From: Antarctobacter sediminis
GTDB lineage: Bacteria > Pseudomonadota > Alphaproteobacteria > Rhodobacterales > Rhodobacteraceae
Direction of reading: 5' to 3'
Length of the DNA: 64,000 bases
NCBI RefSeq assembly: GCF_019218285.1
Contig: NZ_JAHUZG010000001.1
Coordinates: 1,364,001-1,428,000 of the forward strand
In this document: positions 20,795 to 28,490 of the stretch, piece after piece
Position numbering within the stretch: the stretch's first letter is position 1
Layout of the letters: every line of letters begins with the position of its first letter
Made by a program: the position numbers and the translations under genes
Notes under the pieces: model-generated
What the model saw: only the letters and a program-made list of their open reading frames with translations
Databases searched by the model: none
Told to the model about the DNA's origin: nothing

Positions 20795-21430
20795 TTGCTG
20801 ACTGCAATCATCGATTACGAAAGCGGCAACCTGCATTCCGCCGAAAAAGCCTTTCAGCGTATGGCGCAGGAAACCGACGCCGGCGACGTTCGCGTTACGG
20901 ACGATCCTGAAATCGTCGCGCGCGCCGACCGCATCGTCTTGCCCGGCGACGGCGCCTTTCCGGCCTGCGCCTCTGCGCTGCGGGCCTCTGGCTGTTTCGA
21001 CGCGATGATCGAAGCGGTACAAAGCCGCGGTCGCCCCTTTCTTGGCATTTGCGTCGGCATGCAGCTATTGGCCCGTGTTGGACATGAATATGCCGAAACG
21101 CCCGGGCTTGGCTGGATCGACGGCGAAGTCGAACGCATCGCGCCCGCGAACCCCGCGTTGAAAGTCCCGCACATGGGCTGGAACGATCTGGTGATCGACC
21201 GTCCGCACGCGATCCTCGACGGCATCGACAGCGGCGAACACGCCTATTTCGTGCATTCCTACCAGATGCGCATGACCGATCCGTCGCAACGGATTGCCCA
21301 CGTGGACTACGGCGGTGATGTCACCGCCATCGTGGCGCATGGAAACAAGGTCGGCCTGCAATTCCACCCGGAGAAAAGCGCCGGGCCCGGCCTGCGGATG
21401 ATCGCCAATTTCCTGAACTGGCGCCCCTGA
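20795..21430 (+). CDS. hisH: Imidazole glycerol phosphate synthase, glutaminase subunit
   Basis: 211 aa. The start is a TTG at 20795, because a strong AGAGGAGG sits 5 bases upstream and translation then begins MLTAIIDYESGNLHS, the exact family start; no ATG or GTG fits. It supplies ammonia from glutamine to HisF. The class I glutaminase triad is visible: Cys in GICVGMQLL (Leu is more usual than Val), and His and Glu in QFHPEKS. HMGWNDL is the HisH signature. It lies about 50 bases after the TetR gene. Confidence 0.96.
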   Translation: MLTAIIDYESGNLHSAEKAFQRMAQETDAGDVRVTDDPEIVARADRIVLPGDGAFPACASALRASGCFDAMIEAVQSRGRPFLGICVGMQLLARVGHEYAETPGLGWIDGEVERIAPANPALKVPHMGWNDLVIDRPHAILDGIDSGEHAYFVHSYQMRMTDPSQRIAHVDYGGDVTAIVAHGNKVGLQFHPEKSAGPGLRMIANFLNWRP

Positions 21431-21465
21431 GGGAATGCGGGGGGCAAGCCCCCCAACATGGTTTT

Positions 21466-21858
21466 TCAGTTGGCGCGCGTCCAGGTCTGCCCGTCACAGA
21501 CAGCGCCCTTGCAACCAGTGACCCGCAGGCTGTTGCCAGACAACGTCGCCTTGGCGTTTGCCTTGACGTTCAGCAACGGCACCTGAACGGTGCCGCCACC
21601 GTAATTGCCCGCACCCACCGGCTTGAGATCCCAGAACAGGCGCTTGCCCACATTGGCGGTCTGCACCTCGCGCCCCTGCGCATCAAAGGCCTTCAGCACC
21701 GTACCGCAAAGCGCAGACCCGCAGGTCTCGATACGGATGAGGCTGGTCAGGTTCTTGCGGTCCGGCTCGGTCCGCCACAGACCCAGGGCCGGGTCAGCAA
21801 AGGCCGGGGCGGAGAGGCTGCCCAGAAGGGCAATCAGGAACAGGCGAGAGCGGGTCAT
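21466..21858 (-). CDS. DUF2147 exported protein, copy 1
   Basis: 130 aa from the ATG at 21858 (AAAGGAT upstream). A signal peptide (RLFLIALLGSLSAPAFA) precedes a DUF2147 domain: DPALGLWRTEPD, paired cysteines in ETCGSALCGTV, WDLKPVGAGNYGGGTV, LRVTGCKGAVCDGQTW. It is a small periplasmic beta-barrel-like fold of unknown function, probably stabilised by disulfides. A paralogue lies just upstream in the same direction, and both run against the his genes. Compared with the neighbour it carries shorter lysine-poor strands. Confidence 0.85.
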   Translation of the reverse strand: MTRSRLFLIALLGSLSAPAFADPALGLWRTEPDRKNLTSLIRIETCGSALCGTVLKAFDAQGREVQTANVGKRLFWDLKPVGAGNYGGGTVQVPLLNVKANAKATLSGNSLRVTGCKGAVCDGQTWTRAN

Positions 21859-21964
21859 GGGCGTGCATCCTTTGGCACGAGGGTCAAAACTCGCTCGCAT
21901 ATGGCCCCGCCGCCCCCCCGCGCAAGGGGTCAGCCCCCGGCCTGCGCAAATATTTTTGGCGCGC

Positions 21965-22348
21965 TCAGTTGACCCGGCTCCAGACCTGTGAGGAACACAA
22001 CAGGCCACCGGCCACGCACCCCTTCAATTTCAGGCTGTTACCCTTCAGTTCCATCTTGCCGAGATAGACTTTGTTGTTGGACGGACGCCAGACCTTGCCC
22101 TCGTATTTTCCTGCCGCCGTTGGCGCCATATCCCGAACCAGCACCTTGCCCTTGTTGGGTGAGGCATATTCCCCCTGCGCGTTGAAAGTCCGCGAAATCA
22201 CCCCGCACAGTTTGGCCCCGCAGGACGCCATGGTCACATGGGCATAGCTGCCGTCATCGGTTTCGGTCTTCCAGACACCTTCGATCGGATCTGCCGCCGC
22301 CCCCGAGGCAACCAGAACAAGACCCGCCAAAAGACTGCGCATTTTCAT
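21965..22348 (-). CDS. DUF2147 exported protein, copy 2
   Basis: 127 aa, with a strong GGGAGGAG before the ATG. A signal peptide (MRSLLAGLVLVASGAAA) is followed by the DUF2147 pattern: DPIEGVWKTETDDG, MASCGAKLCGVI, LVRDMAPTAAGKYEGKVW, LKGCVAGGLLCSSQVW. It shares all four cysteines and the spacing of the adjacent copy, although much of the rest differs, so the duplication is old. The 106-base gap to copy 1 has no terminator, so they may be co-transcribed from here. Confidence 0.85.
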   Translation of the reverse strand: MKMRSLLAGLVLVASGAAADPIEGVWKTETDDGSYAHVTMASCGAKLCGVISRTFNAQGEYASPNKGKVLVRDMAPTAAGKYEGKVWRPSNNKVYLGKMELKGNSLKLKGCVAGGLLCSSQVWSRVN

Positions 22349-22483
22349 GTCAAACTCCTCCCTTTCTGACGCAGATCAGCATGACGAACGGGCAAAGCCG
22401 CCATCAAGCGTGACGCAAGGTCGGCTTGCGTCTGTCGTTGCGTCATAATAAGGCGCGCCAAAAGACTGGAAGGACGGCTGGAA

Positions 22484-23206
22484 ATGATCCTGTACCCCGC
22501 GATCGACCTGAAAGACGGCAAAGCCGTGCGCCTGCTGCGTGGCGACATGGACAAGGCCACGGTCTTCAATGACGACCCCGCGGCGCAAGCGCTGGAATTC
22601 GTGGCCAAGGGCTGTGAGTGGCTGCACCTCGTCGATCTAAACGGGGCCTTCGCCGGAGAGCCGGTCAATGCCGCCGCCGTCGAAGAAATCCTGCGCCAGA
22701 CCAAGACCCCCACCCAGTTGGGCGGCGGGATCCGCGACATGGCCACAATCGAAATGTGGCTGTCCAAAGGGCTGGCCCGCGTAATCCTTGGCACCGTTGC
22801 CGTGGAACGCCCCGAATTGGTGCGCGAAGCCGCCCGCGCCTTTCCCGGTCAGGTCGCCGTGGGCATCGACGCCAAGGACGGGCGTGTCGCCACCAAGGGC
22901 TGGGCAGAAGTCACGCAGGTCGACGCCGTTGAACTGGCCCGCAGCTACGAAGACGCGGGCGTCGCGGCGATCATCTATACCGACATCAACCGTGACGGCG
23001 CGATGCAAGGTCCCAACGTCGAAGCGACCGCCGCAATGGCCAACGCGGTGACCATCCCGGTGATCGCCTCTGGCGGCGTTTCCTCGATCAAGGACCTCAA
23101 GGCGCTGCGCGATTGCGGTGCCTCGCTGAACGGCGCCATTTCCGGCCGCGCGCTCTATGACGGCGCCATCGACCTCGCCGAAGCCCTGAACGTCCTCAAG
23201 GACTGA
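22484..23206 (+). CDS. hisA: ProFAR isomerase
   Basis: 240 aa, the usual length. A (beta-alpha)8 barrel that isomerises ProFAR to PRFAR. Catalytic Asp8 in [14 protein letters not shown] and the second-half Asp in [15 protein letters not shown] are present, with phosphate-binding GGGIRD and [11 protein letters not shown] loops. The gene follows the convergent DUF2147 pair and precedes hisF, from which it is separated by a small ORF and a repeat element. Confidence 0.97.
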   Translation: MILYPAIDLKDGKAVRLLRGDMDKATVFNDDPAAQALEFVAKGCEWLHLVDLNGAFAGEPVNAAAVEEILRQTKTPTQLGGGIRDMATIEMWLSKGLARVILGTVAVERPELVREAARAFPGQVAVGIDAKDGRVATKGWAEVTQVDAVELARSYEDAGVAAIIYTDINRDGAMQGPNVEATAAMANAVTIPVIASGGVSSIKDLKALRDCGASLNGAISGRALYDGAIDLAEALNVLKD

Positions 23207-23304
23207 AACCTCCCCCGCCAACAGGTCAGGACATCCTGACTGCGCCGCCTCCTCAGGGCTTGGTAGACTTGTTGGCCAGGACTCGTTCCACAAAGGACCC
23301 ATTC

Positions 23305-23517
23305 ATGTTCATGGCCGCGATCTGGATCGTAAACGTGATCTTTTCCGTGTTGGAAAACCCGGAAAAAGGCGGCCCCTTCCGCCCGAACGACCTGTTGTGG
23401 AACGCGCGCCTGCCCTTGGGCTACTACCTCGTCCCGGCAACCAGCCTGCACCGCGCCGCCCGATCGCGGGTCGGTGGCGTTTCGCCATGGGCCTCCCACC
23501 GGATTCAGCCAGCGTGA
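23305..23517 (+). CDS. Possible small hydrophobic-start protein between hisA and hisF
   Basis: 70 aa from the ATG at 23305, with AAAGGA about 7 bases upstream. The N-terminus is hydrophobic (MFMAAIWIVNVIFSVLENP) and a tidy segment follows (GGPFRPNDLLWNARLPLGYY, VPATSLHRAAR). The codon third positions are GC-rich like neighbouring genes. The C-terminal 15 residues look random and run towards the repeat element, so the frame may be eroded or short-lived. I do not recognise a family. Confidence 0.5.
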   Translation: MFMAAIWIVNVIFSVLENPEKGGPFRPNDLLWNARLPLGYYLVPATSLHRAARSRVGGVSPWASHRIQPA

Positions 23518-23528
23518 GCACCCGCTCC

Positions 23529-23600
23529 TTCTTCTGTCCTCAAATATCCCGGGGGTGAATTGGCCGCCAGGCCAAGAGGGGGCCGCGCCCCCCCCCCCCC
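23529..23600 (+). repeat. Dispersed repeat family A, copy 1 (ends in a 13-C tract)
   Basis: Core order: TTCTTCTGTCCTCAAATATC, CCGGGGGTGAATTGGCC, a short GGCC-gcca-GGCC hairpin, then a GAGGGGGC-type arm and its C-rich partner. Here the last arm has grown into 13 consecutive C (23588-23600). The element also occurs at 47950-48014 (same strand) and 52761-52820 (opposite strand). It ends 35 bases before the hisF start. Confidence 0.85.
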
Positions 23601-23635
23601 TTTCCTCGCCCGCCAAATCGCGCTAGGGCAAGCCC

Positions 23636-24394
23636 ATGCTCAAGACCCGCATCATTCCCTGTCTCGATGTCGCCGATGGCCGTGTGGTCAAAGGCGTCAA
23701 TTTCGTCGACCTGCGCGATGCAGGCGATCCTGTCGATGCCGCGCGCGCCTATGACGCCGCAGGCGCGGACGAGATCACCTTTCTCGACATCCACGCCACC
23801 CATGAAAACCGGGGCACCATGTTCGATGTGGTCACCCGCACCGCGGAACAGTGTTTCATCCCGCTGACCGTGGGCGGCGGCGTGCGGACCGTGGCCGATG
23901 TCCGCGCCCTGCTGCTGGCAGGTGCCGACAAGGTCAGCTTCAACTCGGCCGCCGTTGCCAATCCGGACGTCGTGGCAGAGGCCGCCGATCAGTTCGGCAG
24001 CCAGTGCATCGTCTGCGCCATCGACGCCAAGACCGTCGAACCCGGCCGGTGGGAGATTTTCACCCACGGCGGGCGAAAGCCCACGGGCATCGACGCGGTG
24101 GAATTCGCCCTGACCATCGCCGCCAAGGGGGCCGGGGAAATCCTGCTGACATCGATGGACCGCGACGGCACCAAAGCGGGCTTCAACCTGCCCCTGACCC
24201 GCGCCATTGCCGACGCAGTGGACATTCCCGTGATCGCCTCGGGCGGTGTCGGAACGCTGGATCACCTTGTCGAAGGCGTGACCGAAGGCCATGCAAGCGC
24301 CGTTCTGGCCGCGTCGATCTTTCACTTCGGCACCTACACCATCGGCGAGGCCAAGGCGCATATGGCCGCCGCGGGTATTCCGGTCAGGCTGTAA
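23636..24394 (+). CDS. hisF: Imidazole glycerol phosphate synthase, cyclase subunit
   Basis: 252 aa. A (beta-alpha)8 barrel that closes the imidazole ring using ammonia from HisH and releases IGP and AICAR. Catalytic Asp11 ([14 protein letters not shown]) and Asp in [11 protein letters not shown] are present, along with [23 protein letters not shown] and [14 protein letters not shown] phosphate loops. RBS AGGG is modest. Two further genes downstream lie within 30 bases, consistent with an operon hisF-orf-hisE. Confidence 0.97.
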   Translation: MLKTRIIPCLDVADGRVVKGVNFVDLRDAGDPVDAARAYDAAGADEITFLDIHATHENRGTMFDVVTRTAEQCFIPLTVGGGVRTVADVRALLLAGADKVSFNSAAVANPDVVAEAADQFGSQCIVCAIDAKTVEPGRWEIFTHGGRKPTGIDAVEFALTIAAKGAGEILLTSMDRDGTKAGFNLPLTRAIADAVDIPVIASGGVGTLDHLVEGVTEGHASAVLAASIFHFGTYTIGEAKAHMAAAGIPVRL

Positions 24395-24405
24395 GGGGGC
24401 GCGGC

Positions 24406-24813
24406 GTGTATAGCGACGGCTCTGACATCAGCCTCCGCGAAGGCGAGATCGAACAGAGCGCCTGCACTTGCTGCGCCAAGTCCGTGACCGTCGTGACAGG
24501 CTATCTTGAGGTCGGTGAGATGTCGGCCGGCTGGTATACGGTCGGCGTCACGCACGGCGCGCCGGATCACCTGCCCCTGGTGCGGCTCTATATCGGCGAC
24601 TGGACCGAAGGTGCCGGGCCGGGCGAACGCTGGGGTCTGCGGATCGGGATTTCCAAAGACGGGCCCAGCCTTCTGGATTGGCCAGACAAGGACGTGGCCG
24701 AGGCGCGCCCCGTCTTCACCCCTCTGAACCGCGCGCAGGTTCTTGGCACCCCGATGGAGCCACAACTCTGGACCCTGCTCGACACCATCCTCACTCAGGA
24801 CAGCCGCCTGTAA
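24406..24813 (+). CDS. Conserved-looking hypothetical between hisF and hisE
   Basis: 135 aa. The start is a GTG at 24406 after AGGGGG, 11 bases past the hisF stop; the open frame behind it is only the hisF shadow. No signal peptide or membrane segment. A CTCC motif lies near residue 20, and WYTVGVTHGAPDHLPLVRLYIGD is beta-rich. It ends 10 bases before hisE, so translation is probably coupled to the his operon. I do not recognise the family. The placement could mean a his accessory role but may be only hitchhiking. Confidence 0.7.
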   Translation: MYSDGSDISLREGEIEQSACTCCAKSVTVVTGYLEVGEMSAGWYTVGVTHGAPDHLPLVRLYIGDWTEGAGPGERWGLRIGISKDGPSLLDWPDKDVAEARPVFTPLNRAQVLGTPMEPQLWTLLDTILTQDSRL

Positions 24814-24823
24814 CGGAGCCGCC

Positions 24824-25129
24824 ATGACCCTCGAAGACCTGGAACAGACCATCGCCGCCCGCGCTGCCGCCTCTCCGGACGAAAGCTGGACCGCCAAGCT
24901 TCTGGCAAAGGGGCCAGAGAAATGCGCCGAGAAATTCGGTGAAGAGGCAATCGAAGCCATTATCGAGGCGATCAAGAACGATCGCGAAAAGCTGGTTTCG
25001 GAAACCGCTGATGTGCTGTTTCACCTTCTGGTCATGTTGAAATCCCGCGACGTGGCCCTGTCCGAGGTCATGGCCGAACTGGCCCGCCGCCAAGGCACGT
25101 CCGGCATCGCCGAAAAAGCCGCGCGTTGA
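24824..25129 (+). CDS. hisE: Phosphoribosyl-ATP pyrophosphohydrolase
   Basis: 101 aa, all-alpha MazG-like fold, second step of histidine synthesis. The start is the ATG at 24824 with ACGGAG upstream. The acidic metal-binding helix pattern is present (KFGEEAIEAIIEAIK and ETADVLFHLLVMLKSR). The protein is separate from HisI, as usual in alphaproteobacteria; hisI is not in this window. Confidence 0.95.
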   Translation: MTLEDLEQTIAARAAASPDESWTAKLLAKGPEKCAEKFGEEAIEAIIEAIKNDREKLVSETADVLFHLLVMLKSRDVALSEVMAELARRQGTSGIAEKAAR

Positions 25130-25146
25130 CCCGGAGCCACTGCAAC

Positions 25147-25671
25147 ATGATGACATTCGCCGGAACGATCCGTGATCTGAACCACGCCAAGATCTGCGCG
25201 CGTTTGCGCCGCCGTCATCAGCCATGGTTGATGCGCTGGGGGCTACTTGTGGCGGTTGTGGTCTATTTCACCGCGCTCTTTGGCCTGTTGACAGTTGCCA
25301 ATGCCACCAGCGCGCGGCTGCCCGGCTGGTCGTCTTACCTGCCCTTTGCGGCCTTTGTCGCCGCCCTGATCGCGCTGATGATCTGGCGCCGCCGCCATGT
25401 CTGGGATTCGGTTCGCGATGCCCCTGTGCGGCAGGCGGTGCAGCACTATGATCTGTCCGAGGACGGCCTGCGCGTCACCGGAGAGTTGAGCGAAACCCTG
25501 ATCCGCTGGCCGGGCGTGCTGGAAGTGATCGAAGATCCCGAAGGCCTGCTGTTTCTTACCGGCCAGATGGAATACATCGCGATCCCCAAATCCGCCTTTC
25601 TCGAAACCGACATGCAGGCAGCCCGCGCGCAATGCCTTGAGTGGATCGAGGCCGCGAAACCCCGGACCTGA
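25147..25671 (+). CDS. YcxB-like membrane protein
   Basis: 174 aa. Two transmembrane segments (WGLLVAVVVYFTALFGLLTV and LPFAAFVAALIALMIW) come after a basic cytoplasmic N-terminus. A C-terminal YcxB-type domain follows: HYDLSEDGLRVTGELSETLIRWPGVLEVIED, then YIAIPKSAF. The family is widespread and uncharacterised. It starts 17 bases after hisE and may be read from the his transcript. Confidence 0.72.
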   Translation: MMTFAGTIRDLNHAKICARLRRRHQPWLMRWGLLVAVVVYFTALFGLLTVANATSARLPGWSSYLPFAAFVAALIALMIWRRRHVWDSVRDAPVRQAVQHYDLSEDGLRVTGELSETLIRWPGVLEVIEDPEGLLFLTGQMEYIAIPKSAFLETDMQAARAQCLEWIEAAKPRT

Positions 25672-25738
25672 CAGGCCGAAGGGCGCAACCTTTGGCCACC
25701 TTGCGGCGTTCCCCCCTGACAATTGCGAAAGGTGGGTC

Positions 25739-26716
25739 ATGCAGGTTTTTCATTGCCCCGGATGCAAGGGGCCACTCTGGTTCGACAATGACCGATGCGC
25801 CTGCGGCCAGACGGTTGGTTTCGACCCCGAGGCGCAGGCCATGGTGGCCACGGACGCCAGATGCGCCAACCATGCGCTGATCGCCTGCAACTGGCTGCCC
25901 GAGCCCGATTCCGGGGGGCTTTGCCGTTCCTGCGCGATGACAGACATCCTCCCCGACCTGCGCGAGCCGGCGAACCTGCCACATTGGGCGCGCACGGAAA
26001 CGGCGAAACGCTGGATGCTGGCCAATCTTGGACGCTGGGGTTGGTTCTCATCCCGGGATTCGGGCCCGCGCCCGGTGTTCCGTCTGCTGTCCGAAGAGAC
26101 CGCGACAGGGGAGGTGCCCGTCACCATGGGCCATGCGGGCGGCATCATCACCATCAACGTGTCCGAGGCGGACGAGGCCCGGCGCGCCGACCGTCAAACC
26201 CGCATGGGGGAATTTTATCGCACCATGCTGGGTCATATGCGGCACGAAATCGGGCATTTCTTGTTTGACCGCCTGATGTCACGCGGCGGTTTCGCCGCAG
26301 AGTTCCGCAATATGTTCGGGGACGAACGGCAGGATTATGCCGCGGCGCTGGAACGCCACTACGATGCGCCGCGCCCTCCGGGCGAAACCCATGTCACCAG
26401 CTATGCCACCGCCCATCCCCACGAGGACTGGGCCGAAACCCTCGCGCACCTGCTGCACCTCGTCGACAGTGCCGACAGCGCCGCCGCCGCCGGCCTCAGC
26501 GGCCCGGACGGACCGCCTCCGGGCTATGACGCCTACGCCGATCCCGATACGGATCACGTGCTGGACCATGCCATTGGCCTGTCCATTGCCGTCACCCACG
26601 TGAACCGCGCGCTGGATCTGCCAGACCTCTATCCTTTTGTGCTGACACCCGCCGTGCGTGAGAAAATGGCCTTTGCCCACGCAGCCCTGTTTGCACCATT
26701 GCCGCCACAGGCGTAG
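25739..26716 (+). CDS. Zinc-ribbon, HEXXH putative zinc peptidase (COG4307-like)
   Basis: 325 aa from the ATG at 25739. An N-terminal rubredoxin-like zinc ribbon (FHCPGCKGPLWF, CACGQT) is followed by a second cysteine set (ARCANH, GLCRSCAM). A zincin motif HEIGH (169-173) comes next, with downstream acidic and His residues (ETHVTSYATAHPHEDWAETL) that can supply the third ligand. COG4307 proteins have this exact layout and are annotated as zinc-binding peptidases of unknown substrate. The stop falls against repeat family B. Confidence 0.8.
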   Translation: MQVFHCPGCKGPLWFDNDRCACGQTVGFDPEAQAMVATDARCANHALIACNWLPEPDSGGLCRSCAMTDILPDLREPANLPHWARTETAKRWMLANLGRWGWFSSRDSGPRPVFRLLSEETATGEVPVTMGHAGGIITINVSEADEARRADRQTRMGEFYRTMLGHMRHEIGHFLFDRLMSRGGFAAEFRNMFGDERQDYAAALERHYDAPRPPGETHVTSYATAHPHEDWAETLAHLLHLVDSADSAAAAGLSGPDGPPPGYDAYADPDTDHVLDHAIGLSIAVTHVNRALDLPDLYPFVLTPAVREKMAFAHAALFAPLPPQA

Positions 26717-26777
26717 CGCCCAAGGGATGGTGGGCGGGGCGTCTTTCGCACCGCAGGCGCGGAACAGCGTCCGACCA
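26716..26777. repeat. Dispersed repeat family B, copy 1
   Basis: This 62-base element begins at the stop of the zinc peptidase gene and ends 6 bases before the stop of the convergent gene. It matches 59280-59342 almost throughout: GCGCCCAAgggatGGTGGGC, GGGGCGTCTTTCGC, CCGCAGGCGCGGAACAGCGT, CCGACCA. The GCGCCC/GGGGCGT arms can form a hairpin, so it may serve as a bidirectional terminator. Confidence 0.8.
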
Positions 26778-26783
26778 GCATTC

Positions 26784-27251
26784 CTAGAGCTTGGACGAAA
26801 TGATCCCGGTGTTGAATCCGCCCATGCGCAACTCACCGAACAGGCGCTGATATTCGATCTTGGGACAGCGATCCATAACCAAGTCTACGCCGCGCGCCTC
26901 GGCCAATGCCGCGGCTTCGTGATTGACGACGCCGATCTGCATCCAGACCGTGCGCAGCGCCGGAAAAACTTCCAGCGCCTCTTCGACGATGGGCTGCACA
27001 TGCTCCGGACGCCGAAAAATGTCGACCATGTCCACGTCCGCGGGGCAATCCGCCAGAGATCCGCGCACGCTTTGCCCAAACAGCACCTTGCCCGCATGCC
27101 CCGGATTGACCGGGATCACCTTGAAGCCCTTGAGCGACAAGTAGCGCGCAACATAATAGCTGGGCCGCACGGGATTCATCGACACCCCGACCACGGCGAT
27201 CACCTTGGTGCGGGTCAGGATCTCTTTCAGATGGGCATCAGAATGACTCAT
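26784..27251 (-). CDS. CoA-binding (Rossmann-fold) protein
   Basis: 155 aa from the ATG at 27251. It is a free-standing CoA_binding domain like that of succinyl-CoA synthetase alpha: KVIAVVGVSMNPVRPSYYVA, GFKVIPVNPGHAG, DMVDIFRRPEHVQPIVEEAL, VWMQIGVVNHEAAALAEARG, VMDRCPKIEYQRL. Family members (YccU) bind CoA, but their physiological role is unclear. It converges on the zinc peptidase across repeat B. Confidence 0.88.
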   Translation of the reverse strand: MSHSDAHLKEILTRTKVIAVVGVSMNPVRPSYYVARYLSLKGFKVIPVNPGHAGKVLFGQSVRGSLADCPADVDMVDIFRRPEHVQPIVEEALEVFPALRTVWMQIGVVNHEAAALAEARGVDLVMDRCPKIEYQRLFGELRMGGFNTGIISSKL

Positions 27252-27275
27252 GCCTTTGCATAGCGCGCCTGCACG

Positions 27276-27309
27276 CAAAGAAAAAGCGCCCGGGGCAATA
27301 CCCGGGCGC
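27276..27309 (-). terminator. Rho-independent terminator downstream of the DUF2235 gene
   Basis: On the minus strand GCGCCCGGG/CCCGGGCGC (27301-27309 with 27286-27294) closes a 6-nt loop and is followed by TTTTTCTTT. It lies about 130 bases after the DUF2235 stop and insulates the CoA-binding gene. Confidence 0.85.
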
Positions 27310-27440
27310 AAGTCACGGAACGAGGGACAGTGAAGGTCTCACGGGGGTTCCGGCCCCGCGATCCTGACAAAGAGATAGGCGCAAAAGCCACAGTTCCAAG
27401 GTATGTAAAGAAACTGTGAACGTTTTTCCTTGACCACTCC

Positions 27441-28490
27441 TCAGCCGGTCACCGGAGCACCATCCGCCATGCGATGTGCCGCCAGACTGGGATGCAGGCT
27501 TTCCGAAGGATCTCGGCCGACCCGGCGAGGGCTGCGCAGGATAAACAGCTTGCTGACCCCCATCCACGTCCCGACCGAAGGCGCATTGGCATCGCAGGGA
27601 AAACGGGTACGCCATCCCTCCGGCAAGGCAACACCGCAGGTTTCCAACCGCTCCAGCATCCAGACCAGCGGGATATTGGCCAGCGGACGCGCCTCGTTGA
27701 ACCCGCCCAACTGTCCGCCAATGTCGCCATGTGTGCCGCGGAACCAAACCTGCTCGACTTTGCCTGCCCAGCCCGGCGGGCAGTCCCACATGACCGGCGC
27801 ATAGGCGGCGCGCGTCTCGTCATGGGCCAGCGCATGGAAACCGTGCCGGATCGACGGGCCCAATTGATGGTTGTGGAACTCATGCTCGGACTCGGTCAGG
27901 CGCCAGAGCAGTGGCAACCGCACTCCCAGCGCCTTGACCGTATCCCAGACACCGACCATCTCGACCGGCGCCTCGGGATGGCAGGTACGGGCGGCAAAGG
28001 CCCGCGCGGCCTCTCCGCCGGGGGCATATTGATACAGGCGATAGATCTGGCGGATGTTGCGTTCCGTCGCGCAATCTGCGCGCAGCAGGCCCACCATGTC
28101 GATGATCCCGGCCAAAGACCGCACCGCGTAGGCACCGCGCGAATAGCCCATCAAAAAGATCCGGTCGCCTTCGCGATAGCGCGAGGCAAGGTAGCCGTAG
28201 GCGCGCCGGATCTGGCGATTGATGCCCCGGCCAAGCGCAACGTCGGTGGTCGCGCTCCAATCCTTCCACTGGACACCCGCCTCGTAATACAGCGACGGAT
28301 GCCCGGTTTCCTTCAACAGCAGATAGGTCAAACCGGCGTTGGTTTCCTCGCCCGGTTTGAGCGAGGACATGGTGCCGTCAAGGATGAGAACATGATCGAC
28401 TGGGCCGCGCCGCCGCGCATAGGCGGAATGATCCGCCTGCGCCCGGCGCCGAAACCAGCCTAATACAATGTCACTCAGCCGCGATCGCAT
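27441..28490 (-). CDS. DUF2235 alpha/beta-hydrolase protein (Tle1-like phospholipase fold)
   Basis: 349 aa from the ATG at 28490 (GGAAGG just before), overlapping the end of the upstream gene by 20 bases. The DUF2235 features are in order: DHVLILDGTMSSL start, KDWSATTDVALGRGINRQI, nucleophile elbow GYSRGAYAVRSLAG, VEMVGVWDTVKALG and WFRGTHGDIGG with the likely catalytic His. The domain is shared by type VI secretion phospholipase effectors (Tle1) and by many housekeeping proteins. No VgrG, PAAR or immunity gene is nearby and there is no signal peptide, so a T6SS effector role is not supported. The shortened start (usually CDGTW) is unusual. Confidence 0.8.
   Translation of the reverse strand: MRSRLSDIVLGWFRRRAQADHSAYARRRGPVDHVLILDGTMSSLKPGEETNAGLTYLLLKETGHPSLYYEAGVQWKDWSATTDVALGRGINRQIRRAYGYLASRYREGDRIFLMGYSRGAYAVRSLAGIIDMVGLLRADCATERNIRQIYRLYQYAPGGEAARAFAARTCHPEAPVEMVGVWDTVKALGVRLPLLWRLTESEHEFHNHQLGPSIRHGFHALAHDETRAAYAPVMWDCPPGWAGKVEQVWFRGTHGDIGGQLGGFNEARPLANIPLVWMLERLETCGVALPEGWRTRFPCDANAPSVGTWMGVSKLFILRSPRRVGRDPSESLHPSLAAHRMADGAPVTG

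Noticed and set aside
23588-23600. Phase-variable gene switch
   Set aside because: The C tract lies outside any reading frame, so slippage would not switch a frame on or off. Kept only as a spacing or assembly question.
27441-28490. DUF2235 gene as a type VI secretion effector
   Set aside because: No VgrG, PAAR, Hcp or immunity gene nearby and no export signal. The domain alone is too widespread.
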